Below, piece by piece: positions 38,479 through 49,665 of a stretch of DNA of 64,000 nt; within the stretch, counting starts at the first letter, position 1; each line of letters opens with the position of its first letter. The stretch is from positions 37,789,250 to 37,853,249 of the forward strand of contig OY783192.1 of assembly GCA_963678675.1 (NCBI GenBank). The letters run 5' to 3'. Under the pieces are notes generated by a model that had not been told where the DNA came from, ran no database searches, and saw only the letters and a program-made list of their open reading frames with translations. Position numbers and translations under genes: made by a program. The DNA comes from Xiphydria camelus. Taxonomy: Eukaryota; Arthropoda; Insecta; Hymenoptera; Xiphydriidae.

Positions 38479-39452
38479 CGTTTGATGTAATTGATCGATA
38501 CAATTAATACGAGTGATGCATCCTTAATGATAAAAAGAAATAAATATTTACCACTGTCAGCTTTTCTTTAAGGTTACGACGGACTATAGCTATAAATACG
38601 AGTATACAAGCGAGTCGACTATGTAACTAAAATTGATTGCGAGATGCATAGCCCCCGCTCTTACGGTTACTCCTTGAACCCTGTTATGTCTATAAAGAAA
38701 ATTTCTATTTTGCCAGCATGCGACGTGCATTCGGGTCGGTGCATTCGACTAAACAATTACGAAGATGGCTGTATGCAATCTTCTGCTGTTACGAAGAAGC
38801 TTTTCAGTGGGCGGTGAGCTGATTTTAATTATTGCTAAGTAGTAACATCTTTCGCATCGTCTCGCGCATATTTCAATGTATTTTCATGCGTCGCCGATTA
38901 TACGTGACATTTACCGAATCTTATTTATCGTTCGTTGCGACGATTCGTATTATAAAGTACAATAAATATCGTCAAAATCGAATAGTTCTTCAGTCGATTT
39001 CGCGATAACTCTCTTCGCGACGATACTGGTCCTTATTAATTGCAACGTTCTAGTAGTGTACGATAAAGGTGTTTGCAAAAACTTGTGCATATGAGAGAAG
39101 CAACGATTAATTCAATCGGTTCTTTAATTGCCTTCTCGGTTAATTAGGGAATTCAAGACTCGTGTCTTTAGGTAGGGTCTAACTTTCTTATGTTCGGAGT
39201 GCCTACGTAATAACACGACGAAACGATACACGCGACACGACACTACGTGACTAGGCGGACCGGTAGTCCTCGCGGGAACTGTCACGAGTATATTGTGTAT
39301 ATTTAACTACGGTGGTAAACAGTGACGAAAATACGAGGAAATATTTATTACTACATATCGGTGAGAATTAAATCGAGCGCGCTTCGAAACCTTGGTGCTG
39401 ATTCCGCAGTCTCGATCACGTAGGAGTGAAAACGTATAACCTAACCTCGAAA
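38479..39452. promoter_or_regulatory. Divergent intergenic region between GPATCH1 and glomulin
   Basis: This holds the leaders of both genes and no open frame of note. An intron in the glomulin leader is possible but not provable from sequence. No TATA box at a convincing distance was seen for either gene. Confidence 0.5.
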
Positions 39453-41288
39453 ATGTCAAATTCGTACGACGTTGAGAATCCGTCGGTGTGGTTGATGGAG
39501 CAATTAACGAAATGTCTAAACGACGAGATGTACAAAGAGGCTTTGAGTCTGCTCGACGATGAGAAACTCACGCCGATCGTTGAACAACATTCGTGGGAAA
39601 TCGTACCGCTCGTATCGTCTCGTCTCACCGAACACAATGCACGGTGCAAGCACGAACTTTTCGACTGTTGCAAGAGCATTCTCAACATTTTGGCAGAAAA
39701 ATGCAACCCCTCCGAAATTATATTGGAGATTCTGGAGCAAGTGGAAAGTCTGGACGACGACGCTAAGTTCTGCGCGCTTTTACAAGCACTGAGAAAAGTT
39801 TTGGGGAGGATCGGTAATAAAATTCACGCCGTTGAGTGGTGCGTAAGTACGATCAAGTCCTACATAGATGGCTTGCCTTTACCGGAGAATGAGAAACCAA
39901 CGGCGGCTGTCGAAAGTGTAAATCTCGAGCTGGATGAAGTCACGCAAAGGATAACGACTGTGTACAGAGCAATTTTAGCATTTCTGGAGCCATCGATCGA
40001 TGAAATCACTCATATTTCAGACAATACGACGATAGAGCGCAAGAATTACTTTCTCAGTCTACTACTCGCGTCATTAGGAAAGCCTTTGTGTTACCTCGAT
40101 TCGAACCTACTAAATTTTGAATTTTCCTCGAAGAAGGAATCACCCATACCGGAAATAATTGTAACGTACGCGACGCGTCTCACGGGAGATTTGTTTCGCT
40201 TTCTCAAAATCGTTCACGATCGGAGCGAAGGAAAAGCGCTCCTGCACGTCGAAAATAGCGACGAGGAGACAAATAGGAGCTTGGAAGTGAATTTATTCGA
40301 GTCTGAGGAAAACATGCCGAGTCTCGCGTACGCGCACTTATACTTTCTCATCTCAGAAAACGAATCAATGTGGAAATTAACTCCCCAAGTGTATCATCCG
40401 CATTACGTTCTCCTGTCTTGCCTATACCTCGTGAATTGCTTTCTGCAAAGGCAGGAATACGCAATGATCTCCAAAGGCTTGAAAATGTTGAAGAATCTAT
40501 CGCGACGAATAGATAAATTCTCGATGGGCTATGAAACTCTAGAGTTGACCGTGCATTCGAAACTTTTCGACAGCATCGCTCGAATTATGATTTACTGTGA
40601 CTCCGGCGACGAGCGACGCGCAGCTCTGGACGCTTTCCACGAATACATCGACCTATTCGACGCTAGAGCCAGATATCTAATCATCCTACGCCTCTACGAA
40701 ACCTGCAACCACTCCAGTCTCTTGGGCCTGATTACGACTATTTTCAAGGACTCCGTAATCGAGTGTCTAAACGAATCCCCACGCGGTACGCATTTCCTCG
40801 GAAATAAGATGAAGGTGTTACTGAAGCGTGCATGCAAACTACCCAACGGATATGCTATGGACATGGTCGAGATTTCCGACGAAGTTATGACCGTCTTGAA
40901 TCTACTACGATTTCTCGTTATCAGAGATAAGAGCAACGAGACGGGAATATGGGATTACATCGACGAACTGGAAGCGAATTATCTGAAACCCGTGAGAGAA
41001 GGCATATACATGGGGAGAGCGCACTGGACAGTTAAAATACAAGACTTGGAGCAACGACGTAAGACGTTGCGATCTTCGAAAGTGCCAACGAACTCATCCG
41101 CCGACAATCTCATCGATGACGAGATAACGATAATGGTCGGCGATGAAGTCCTACCGAGCATGCCGGTTGGGGAAAAGATCAAGTTCTGCTACCAGGCCGT
41201 AAATGCCCTCGACGTTCTGGAAAGTATTCTCCTTAGGGTGAACGAATGCATAGCGCATAAATCGTCCATCCTAGAACAGCGCTCGTAA
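39453..41288 (+). CDS. GLMN: Glomulin (FAP68)
   Basis: An uninterrupted coding region of 611 residues, with no intron. The Met at 39453 is the first ATG in frame. The protein is an all-helical HEAT-like repeat protein. The C-terminal block with VLNLLRFLVIRDKSNETG, LKPVREGIYMGRAHW and the central LYFLISENE pattern are glomulin signatures, and the length matches the roughly 590-residue family. In vertebrates glomulin binds the RING protein RBX1 and inhibits cullin-RING ubiquitin ligases. An AATAAA follows at 41421. Being intronless while neighbours have several introns could indicate intron loss, but the divergent promoter and well-kept frame argue for a normal functional gene. Confidence 0.85.
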   Translation: MSNSYDVENPSVWLMEQLTKCLNDEMYKEALSLLDDEKLTPIVEQHSWEIVPLVSSRLTEHNARCKHELFDCCKSILNILAEKCNPSEIILEILEQVESLDDDAKFCALLQALRKVLGRIGNKIHAVEWCVSTIKSYIDGLPLPENEKPTAAVESVNLELDEVTQRITTVYRAILAFLEPSIDEITHISDNTTIERKNYFLSLLLASLGKPLCYLDSNLLNFEFSSKKESPIPEIIVTYATRLTGDLFRFLKIVHDRSEGKALLHVENSDEETNRSLEVNLFESEENMPSLAYAHLYFLISENESMWKLTPQVYHPHYVLLSCLYLVNCFLQRQEYAMISKGLKMLKNLSRRIDKFSMGYETLELTVHSKLFDSIARIMIYCDSGDERRAALDAFHEYIDLFDARARYLIILRLYETCNHSSLLGLITTIFKDSVIECLNESPRGTHFLGNKMKVLLKRACKLPNGYAMDMVEISDEVMTVLNLLRFLVIRDKSNETGIWDYIDELEANYLKPVREGIYMGRAHWTVKIQDLEQRRKTLRSSKVPTNSSADNLIDDEITIMVGDEVLPSMPVGEKIKFCYQAVNALDVLESILLRVNECIAHKSSILEQRS

Positions 41289-41420
41289 TTTTTACCATTA
41301 TCGTCATCCTTCGTTTCGTCGCTTCTCGTTGGTTAATTTGGCATTCCGCGCTGACACCTGAGGTTCATCTACCGTCGATTGAGCCTAAGGTATACTTCAA
41401 CTGTAAACGTTATACTGATA

Positions 41421-41426
41421 AATAAA
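41421..41426 (+). terminator. Poly(A) signal of glomulin
   Basis: AATAAA lies about 130 bases after the glomulin stop codon and before the COQ9 start. Confidence 0.5.
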
Positions 41427-41650
41427 TCCTTGCTTTTTTTGACGCGTGACATTCCTTATAAGTATTACATACCCGAATGCCTTTTCCTCTTATCGATCGT
41501 ATCTCGCGAAGGAACCTCTTTCCTTTTTACAAATTTTGACTTAACGTTTTCACGGCGAAAATCCGTAAGACTTCGGAAATTTCATCAAGATCGCGGAACA
41601 TTTCGCCGTCGTTGAATACCGAAGAGAAGTGGTGATTTCACAGATGTCCT

Positions 41651-42804
41651 ATGACTTTATCAGGTGCTAGAAGACTGTGGACTTCCAGAGCGCTGCCGAG
41701 TAATCAGTCACGGAATGCCAATACGCAGGAGGCAACAGCTGGGGAATCGGCGAGTAATGAAAACGACGAAGACTATGAAAAGAGCATCAAATCGAAGATC
41801 CTTTCGGCCGCGCTAACGTTCGTCCACGACTTCGGATGGAGTCAGCAAGCTATTAGCGCTGGTAACTGTCGCATTACAAAAAAAAATGTGACTACTGCGA
41901 ATCACGATACGCGAAAGCTCGAAGAATATTGTCGTCGTTACACCAAAATCTCTGATACACAAAAGGTGCGGAATCCGTGGGGTACCCGGGAGTCATTCAC
42001 GGAATGTTTCCGAACGGCGGCGCCGATTTGGTCCAGTACTTTTACTCGACCTGCAATAGGGAACTCGACAAGATTCTCAAAACCGAGTCTCTAGCCATCC
42101 AGCAGGGTGAGTCGTCGGGGCGGAAAAAGCCGCCGGAAGTCCAAGTACGAGATGCCGTGGAAACTAGATTAAGAATGGTAGTTCCCTACAAAAAAACTTG
42201 GCCGCAAGCGATGGCCCTCATGTCTCTGCCGCCGAACGTACCGACTTCCTTGGCGAATCTACTCACGTTGGTCGACGACATTTGCTATCACGCAGGGGAC
42301 AGATCCGTTGACGTAAGTTTTTCTTTCGCGAAATTACTTAAGAGAGAGAGACGAATGTACATACCGCAACCCAGAGGAAAAAGAAATGAAACCAACGCGC
42401 TTTTTCGTCCTTTCCAGTTTAACTGGTACACCAGAAGAATAGTGCTGGCGGGAATCTATAAGACCACCGAGTTGTACATGTTGCAAGACAACAGTGCCGA
42501 CCACAAGCACACTTGGCAATTTTTAGAGAGGCGAATCGAGGACGCTGCTCAAGTGCACAGAGTGCTATCGGTTACGTCCGAATTACCGCCACCGGATCAA
42601 GCCCTTAATCGCGCCACGGAAGCGGCCAGCGCGGTATTCGTCACGGTAAGTTCGCACCCCATCGTGGCAATCGATGATAATGCAATTACGTAAACAAATT
42701 TTGTAAAATTAAATCCAACGCGAAATTCGAAAGAAGGCTGACGTATTTTTTCGCGCTAATCGTTTCAGGCGCGAAATATACTCGGAATGAATTGGAATCG
42801 GTAA
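41651..42804 (+). CDS. COQ9: COQ9, ubiquinone biosynthesis protein (mitochondrial)
   Basis: Exons 41651-41861, 41966-42312, 42418-42645 and 42769-42804 splice in phase to 273 residues. The start is an arginine- and serine-rich leader without acids for about 20 residues, as expected for mitochondrial import. KILSAALTFVHDFGWSQQAI is followed by GYPGVIHGMFPNGGADLVQY, the TetR-like fold of COQ9, and then NWYTRRIVLAGIYKTTELYM and the short end NILGMNWNR. COQ9 binds lipid and presents ubiquinone precursors to COQ7 at the inner mitochondrial membrane. The exact start is tentative because an upstream exon joined at the ag of tatcag is possible. The gene lies about 360 bases after glomulin on the same strand. 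Confidence 0.88.
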
Positions 42805-42896
42805 TTAAAGTAAAGTCGATATATTTGGAGTTAGCGTGGAAACGAGACGTGCTAATATTTATGGAGCTTCGGATAATCAAAATATTTCTTTCAACA

Positions 42897-42902
42897 AATA
42901 AA
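42897..42902 (+). terminator. Poly(A) signal of COQ9
   Basis: AATAAA lies about 95 bases after the COQ9 stop codon, in AT-rich sequence. Confidence 0.5.
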
Positions 42903-43812
42903 TGTAAAATAAATTAGATACTGGCGCTACCTTCGTCTGTCCTTAACTAATGCAGGCCTGCCATACATCCTGCTGCTGTCCTCTTACATGGTGCAGTATT
43001 TTCCTACAGACTCGTCTGCGAGAAGTCACGCGTATGTTTGCGATATACGACGAAAATGCGCGGTCTCTTTTGCCTTTACATATAGGGAGGCGTTCCTGAT
43101 GACTGTGATAATGCGGAATGAAAGAAAAAATAAGCTCGAAGTTTCTCAATAAGACTTTTATTTTATATAACATGTACAATCAACGTGATATAGGTATATA
43201 CAATCCGTTTATGGGAAAATAATCTAAGATATTGTCATGCAAAGATCGAAGGGACCGTGTACGTGTAACAACGGTAAAGCGGTGTTAATCGAGAACGAAT
43301 GGTAAACGTTCATAAAGGAAAACGTACCGTTACTTTCTCTGTTTAACATATCGAATAGACATTTTTTCGTTAAAATTAAAGTATGGGTCGAGTAGAGAAT
43401 AAACAGAGCAATGCATAATCTCGTGCGGTCTACTTCCCGACATGGAAAAAGTAACGGAAGAAACAGGTCCGAAATTTTTTTTTCTTCAATGACGGAATAT
43501 AAATATTTCATTCCTCCGACTAGCAAAAATTACTTACAGATAACAATCTTTCCTCCTTTTTGTTATTCGATCAGTCTTACTTTCAAAAATGCTACTGAAA
43601 TGCGAACGAATTGCTAGCGCTGATTCGTACTTACAATTTTTTATTTAAAGGACTTAACACCTTTTTCGTTATTTCTTTCTTGTACATAAACTTAGTTCGT
43701 TAATTATATCGAACGATATACCGGTGCAACGATAATCGGGAGTAAGAGGATAATGGCAAACTCGTTACCGGTAAAAAGAGATCTTAGTACAGTTTCCAAT
43801 TACTCGTCATTT

Positions 43813-43888
43813 CGTCACACCAATATAGGTTTGTTCAATGTCCCATTCCCAAAAGGTGGATATTGAACAAACCTATATTGAGGTGACG
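43813..43888. repeat. 76-bp near-perfect hairpin
   Basis: The arm aatataggtttgttcaat is mirrored by attgaacaaacctatatt, and the pairing extends outward to cgtcac/gtgacg with few mismatches, giving a stem of about 32 pairs with a short loop (around cccattcccaaaa). It lies just beyond the stop codon of the SOCS gene. It could be a very short MITE or a hairpin RNA precursor. Confidence 0.7.
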
Positions 43889-43903
43889 ATTTGACGTACG
43901 CGC

Positions 43904-45327
43904 TCAATAATGTGCTTCCTCGATATATCCTCTGATGGGTTTCGGTAATGGTAGCTTGTGAATATTGTCTAATCTGGTATTTTGTCGGATAATAAAACGG
44001 CAGAGATATTGCAAGCTTCTGACTTGTGTGAAACGACTTACCGGCTTGGTCAGTCGAACTGGAAACGACGGGCTACCGGGATACTTTGGCCTGGAGTAGC
44101 AAAAGACCGCCGATTGACTAAAGCTCATACAATGGTCTATCAACGCAGCTACCGACGAGAATCCCTCGCCTTCCGGCGTCGTGCACAGAGAGAACAAGCC
44201 ACCGCTGTGTTCCATGCGCGAATGCAGAAGTTTTCCAGACGATTTGAAACTGAGGGTGAGCAGATACCTTAAGAAGCACAGGAAACTTGCGTTTTAAATA
44301 AAGAACAACGTCGAAAAGTGGCGTGCAATATAGGGCAAAGGAGTATGCTGACCTGTCATCCGAGGAGTCCCTCACCAAGAACGCTCCGTCGGGTTCGTTG
44401 ATTAATTTCGCGTCCGCTTCGTCTCCTGATATAGGCCCCCAATACCAGCCGTATTTGCTGAGTTTGAGCAACTCCTCCGTGAGACTCACTTTTGGGTCAT
44501 TTAATCTATCCTCCTCCATTTGAATACTCGATGGAGCTTCTATTACTTCTTTCGATTCCGTTGCTTGTGGTTCCGCAATGCTGTGTTTACGTACAGAGAG
44601 ACAATCGAGATTTTCTTCCTGGTTTTCATTATATCGCTCGGTATCGTTCTGCACTCTAGCGACAAAGTAATTCAGAATATCCTCATCCCTACTCAAACGT
44701 TCTTCAGATATGTCGTCTGAACTTAAAGTTTTATTATCAACATCCTCATCCTCTGTGTCGGAACACGATTTTGCGTTAGCGAAGCCTTCCGCGAAGCATT
44801 CATCGGGCGAAACTTTATCTTTGGATGTGTTTGACACGCCTCTGCAAAATTCTACAGTCTCTCCCTCGATTCTCGGTGTTAAAATATGATGAGTTTCAAT
44901 TGTGTCATTGTCATGAGACAACTTAACCGGTTTTTCGCTCGGAACCGCGGCTAAACTGTCATCGGTCTCGTAAGAATTCGACGAGACGGCTGCTCTGACC
45001 TAAATTACACGCGAGTTAAGACGACGGACGTATAATTTGGAAATTATGATTGCTTACCTTTTGCTTCGACTTGCACGACGTTATGTTTCTTAACCATAAG
45101 CGCTTTTTTATGTTTCTGAAGAATCCAGAAGCCTTCTTGCCAGGCGAGATATAGTCCGAATTGTAATCGGCGGATTTGTATTGTCTGTAAACGTCGCGCG
45201 ATTCCATTTTCTTCGCGGTGCCTTCCATGGGCTGCTGCTTCCATTGAAAATTCAAATAACTCGAAGTCACTTTTCGAAATTCCAGAGCGCTTGCATGATC
45301 GCTCGTTCTGTTCGAACTCGCTGCCAT
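43904..45327 (-). CDS. SOCS6/7-type suppressor of cytokine signalling
   Basis: Minus-strand exons 45058-45327, 44353-44999 and 43904-44267 splice in phase to 426 residues. A long, low-complexity acidic N-terminal region precedes an SH2 domain: YGWYWGPISGDEADAKL, GAFLVRDSSDDRYLLTLSF with the phosphotyrosine-binding Arg, and LLHSRMEHSGGLFSL. A C-terminal SOCS box follows (VRSLQYLCRFIIRQ, then LPLPKPIRGYIEE). The SOCS box recruits elongin B/C and cullin-5 to ubiquitinate proteins bound by the SH2 domain. The SH2 sequence and the LPLPKP motif place it with SOCS6/SOCS7, whose Drosophila relative is Socs16D. The N-terminal half is not conserved enough to assign a function. Confidence 0.88.
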
Positions 45328-45870
45328 ACCCGGTCCTCCCGTGAAAGTAAATTGAACACAATAAATTCGTCTCCACCTCCTCCTTTTAACGCACTGTCGC
45401 CAGCCGTAGTAGAGAGAGGGAAATGGAAATAACCAATCCCCACTGCCTAACTTTAAAACCGCGCAGACGTATTAGGAAGATGTCTAGTACCGTGACCGTC
45501 TCTGGGAGGCGCTGCGCGAGCTACATTGTTACGTCACGTTTTCGTAGAACGACAGTTCTTTGGACAAGTCTACATGAAGCGACGACCATCGTATTTTCCG
45601 CTAAAAAACGCGGGCTGTTCAAAGGACTCTCAAATTCAAAACTCGTGTATTAGAAATTCTTGCTATTAGCATACCTCTTTCTTACTGCGTATACTCTTGT
45701 AGAACGAAGGTCACTCGAGGGATGAGATGGGATATGATAAGGCCAAGCAGGGGGCTGGAATGCGCTCGCAGTCCCGTACATTTCGCGGAAGACTAATTGC
45801 CGGACGATTCCTAGTACGTCACGCGTCACTAAAATCGCTCTGCTAATCACCGCCAACCATCGGCTACTTA

Positions 45871-45997
45871 GGCCCAGTTCCACAACTCAGGTTTAACTAT
45901 AATCTCTGGTTAGTTGCTGCAGAGTAGCCAATAGCAAAGCTGGTATCATAGCAACCAACTAAGGATTATAGTTAAACCGGATTTGTGGAACTAGGCC
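45871..45997. mobile_element. Harbinger-like MITE with TTA target duplication
   Basis: The ends ggcccagttccacaa and ttgtggaactaggcc are inverted repeats, followed inside by gtttaactataatc and gattatagttaaac. The 127-bp element is flanked on both sides by tta. A 3-bp TTA/TAA duplication is typical of PIF/Harbinger elements. Confidence 0.75.
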
Positions 45998-46560
45998 TTA
46001 ATCCGCTTTACGGAGAAATAGCGGCGAACTCCGATCCCTCCGGACGGTCCGAGCAACCACCGCTTGGTCCCGTTAGGTGCGTGACTCAGGGGAGCGTCAC
46101 CCCTCGCGTTCACACCACTTTTCTAGCCAATCCGGGCACACCGCATAGCTCACCGTCATTCGCATCCAGCCAATTAGAGCGTACCGCATTGCCCACGCTA
46201 CCCCCACTATCTAGTTGTTGTAAAGGATATAAACCGCAACAGAATGCATGAGAGAAGAAGTATAGTTTTGTTCTGTGTTCAGTGTAGTGTAGTGATCAGT
46301 GCCTCGCTTCATTCATCAGTGTGTTTCTACAGTCAATAAAACTCGGAATCCTGTCGGTAACCTCTGCATTAATTTCTATCTTGTTTCCTTGAATTTTACT
46401 GTAATTCGCGCCACTCGCACGATTGAATGTAACTCATTCACGCGGTAAAACGATCCTAGCGCCTCGCGTTTCAAAGCGACCAGGGGGTCGATTTTGTATC
46501 GAGAATCTAGTGTGAAAGTGCTAAAAGTGAATAACTCCCGCGATCAAAGCACCCATAGCA
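45998..46560 (+). other. Unassigned, LTR- or promoter-like stretch
   Basis: A CpG-rich part (to 46200) is followed by a TATA-like gatataaa near 46226, then a cagtcaataaaactc poly(A)-like string near 46333. This spacing resembles a retroviral-type LTR, but I could not identify LTR ends, a primer-binding site or any retroviral reading frame. Confidence 0.25.
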
Positions 46561-47831
46561 AAATTGCGAGTTTTGCATGAGCAACCCCGTGGGTCTCCTC
46601 GTCCAATAGAATCAGAAAGTGAAGATTATAAGAAAAACAAATCTCAGTAGTTGGTCCATTTTCATTTTACTGATGTTCCTCCTTAAAATCAAGAGTGCCA
46701 AAAATCGCCTCAGTTATCAGGAGCACAGGATAACCGAGTTGGTATTTGTCTTTAGACTATTCTTATCTATCATACATACCACTGGCTTCCACAAGGATGT
46801 TCTACGAGGGAGAAACTCATGGGAGGACAGTGTCAAATAATAGGTGAAGAGAATACTAAGAATTGCAATAGGTAAAGTGGTGTTTATTAAATAATTCGCA
46901 TATGGTATAGCATTTTCAAAGGGACCGTTCATATCAGGATGAAATAGAACGCGGAGTAATAAAATATAACTTATAATTATAATTAACGTATAGTATATTG
47001 TATGTATATATGTATAATTCCTCCGAATAGCTCAACAGGCACTCGAGAGTCGTGACCTTGCAGAAAATGATTGAAATGTAAGCCAGATCAAACATACAGG
47101 CATTCTGATATCGCAGGAATCGCGCGGGAAATAAGTAGTCTTATGTCTGTACAAATTATTAGTCTAAGGCATTCTTTAATTCTTGTTTTTACCCTCGGAT
47201 GACAAGAGATCGGCACGTGAGCAAGTATCACGATAGTATTGAAATCGAGGTCTAGAATCTGAGCAGAGTATCAGAATATGACAATCAAGTTGGTCCCTCA
47301 GATTTCGTATACCAACTCGATCATATATCGATTCCGTAATTATGTAATATCCTTGTCAATTTTATGATACAAATGGAACAAATATACAACACGCATGGGT
47401 CGTCAATTGGGAATCGCTCGCTAATCACACACGTAACTTCTAATTACTTTACTAAGCACCACTGGGAGCGCTTCAAAATTACCACAGAGAAAGTGGCGTT
47501 TCTTTATTCTATTTCCTAATAAGTAGGCAGTGATAATAATCATTGTCCGTCATACATTATGAAACACAGTAGACCCGCGATTCGCAGGAATTCGATTTCA
47601 TGGACTGTAATGAAGCGTAACGGTCGATAGGCATGTTCCGAACCTTCCAAGGTAGACCGTAGAGTCCCGTAATTTACACTTTCCCACGGCACTGACCATT
47701 ACTTCTGACAAGCAGATGGAAGAAAATTTTAGTCAGTTTTCGTTGAAACTGAAGTATGAACACGATGTCGGGAAAAAAAAAACAAGTACTCGTCTGACTT
47801 ACAAAGAAAGACATTATCGCGAAGGAGAAAA

Positions 47832-47862
47832 GTGGTGTGGTGGTGTGGTGGTGGTGGTGGTG
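47832..47862. repeat. (GTG)n simple repeat
   Basis: Consecutive gtg/gtgt units with little interruption form a short microsatellite in intergenic DNA. Confidence 0.85.
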
Positions 47863-48576
47863 TTTCCCGAGATGAAATTATGTGTGCGATTTTAATTTAT
47901 CAAAGTCTGCATATTACCAAATGATCCAAAATGAAGCTGAAATCACTGTGCGCGCTGATAGTTTCGAGTTTGATAAAATGAGAACCAGTAAATCGACGAC
48001 CTTGAAAACTTAGGAAGATGCACTGCTAAAAAGTTATATCATAGCATCAATGGAATGATAACAGAATATGTAGGACACTTGGAAAGACTTGGTCACTTAG
48101 TTCATTGATACGACACTGTTGAGACACGAATGGCTCGAACCCCTGCTGCTTTTCTTCACGATTTAAAGCAGTATGGTCATGAATCGATTTCCAAGATTTA
48201 AATATGAAATAATTATGTATGCAAGCTAATATCAATAGAAACCTCCTGGTGCAATTTGGGGTAGATTGACCATTTAGTATGTCTGATAAAAATTAATTAC
48301 CGAGTAGAAAATAACCCAGAGTCTTATGGGCAAGACACATTTCTCTCTCTCTTTGGGTTTGTATGTAAAATCCAAGATTAAAATATAAAAAATATACCAA
48401 AAAACGGGGGAAAAAAACAAAAATTTACACCCATTGATGAAAATTATTGACCGTTTGATACTTTAGTTATAACTAATTTCTGCTTCTCGGTGTTCTCGGA
48501 AATAGCGCATCGAGTAGATGCGGCAGCGTCGCGTCAGTGGAGTGGGTTCAAGCGTGCATTTCAGATCTCGTTTTCC

Positions 48577-48610
48577 CCACGACACACTCAAACGTTTGAG
48601 TGTATCGTGG
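48577..48610. repeat. 34-bp palindrome
   Basis: ccacgacacactcaaacg and its inverted partner tttgagtgtatcgtgg abut with a single mismatch pair (gac/atc region). It can form a cruciform or may be a residual pair of element ends. Confidence 0.7.
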
Positions 48611-49099
48611 TTTTCTCTACTGGGCCACGAGCCCATTGATAATATGCGTTGCCACACATAAAAAGACGCTAGTCAAAGGAGGCACATTATTTGAATAATA
48701 AGTGAAAAATAATCAAAATAATCGACTAATTCTTATGGTCATAAATTTTATAATTCACAAAGAGAATTTTCAATTATAAATCATAGTTTTTTTTTATGAC
48801 TTTTTTTACGGACACTCAACGATCACTTTGGAGAGTGACCATACTACATTAATGAATTCGCTTTTACGGAACTATCCCCCGAGTTTTCCTGCGAATCGAG
48901 GGTCTACTTATATGAGGGAAGGGTGGAGGACGAAACATTGCAATCATTAAATAGATTTCTAAGTTCACAAAAAAATTAGGTTTTCGCCTCCTTGAGAATA
49001 AACAGAAACGAAAAATGAATTACACAAGCAATCTTTGTTTTCGGATTTTGGTGGTCCTACTTCGTGTCATATAATTACTTATAAGATATTAACTCTTAC

Positions 49100-49293
49100 A
49101 GCGGCGTTTACATCAGTCAAGTGAATTGACCAAGTCAGTTGAATTCAAGTGAGTTGAACATGTTTCAACTAAGAAGCCGTTCAATTCACGCGATCGAGTG
49201 AAATGAACGGAGGGGTTCAGATATTCAATTCGCTTTCAAATCACTTGAATTCAACTGACCTGATCAATTCACTCGACTAATGTAAACGCCGCT
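49100..49293. mobile_element. Foldback MITE (agcggcgtttaca termini)
   Basis: The left arm agcggcgtttacat...gtcaagtgaattgac...gttgaattcaagtg is mirrored by cacttgaattcaac...gatcaattcactcgac...atgtaaacgccgct. The arms of roughly 60-70 bp are imperfect. A 3-bp tac flanks both ends. The element has no coding capacity. Confidence 0.8.
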
Positions 49294-49665
49294 TACGAGA
49301 GGATAAAAATGATCTAACTAAAAAATCACCGTTGCTCGGCGTAGACTAATGCCGTATAAGTACGTTCTTCATCGATCGAAATAAACTTATCGCCTCTTAC
49401 GTTATTCCACTCGAAGTGCGATAAAGAACGCAAATTCTCATTGGAAAAGTCCTTTCTTAAGCAGACTGCAGTTTCTCGCAAGGAAAGCGAAATGCTTTCT
49501 CGCACGCAACGAATGATTGTATCACAATAGGAGTCATTAAAAGAACAAATGTGACGTAAATTTGGACGAAAACATATAGGCGGAAATCACCTTTTCCAGG
49601 CATATTGCCTTATATAAATGTAGTCTGTGGAAGAGGTGATTTTCGTCTCCTTAGAAACGCACCGA

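Larger units (their letters stand above)
46561..49099. other. Non-coding AT-rich intergenic DNA
   Basis: No gene was recognised. Notable items are a gtg-rich simple repeat at 47832-47862 and a 34-bp palindrome at 48577-48610 (ccacgacacactcaaacg / tttgagtgtatcgtgg). Confidence 0.6.

Noticed and set aside
45998..46560. Solo LTR
   Set aside because: TATA-like and poly(A)-like strings are spaced like an LTR, but no LTR termini, primer-binding site or target duplication could be shown; kept only as an unassigned stretch.
47832..47862. Possible CRISPR-like or regulatory repeat
   Set aside because: It is a simple gtg microsatellite with no spacer pattern.
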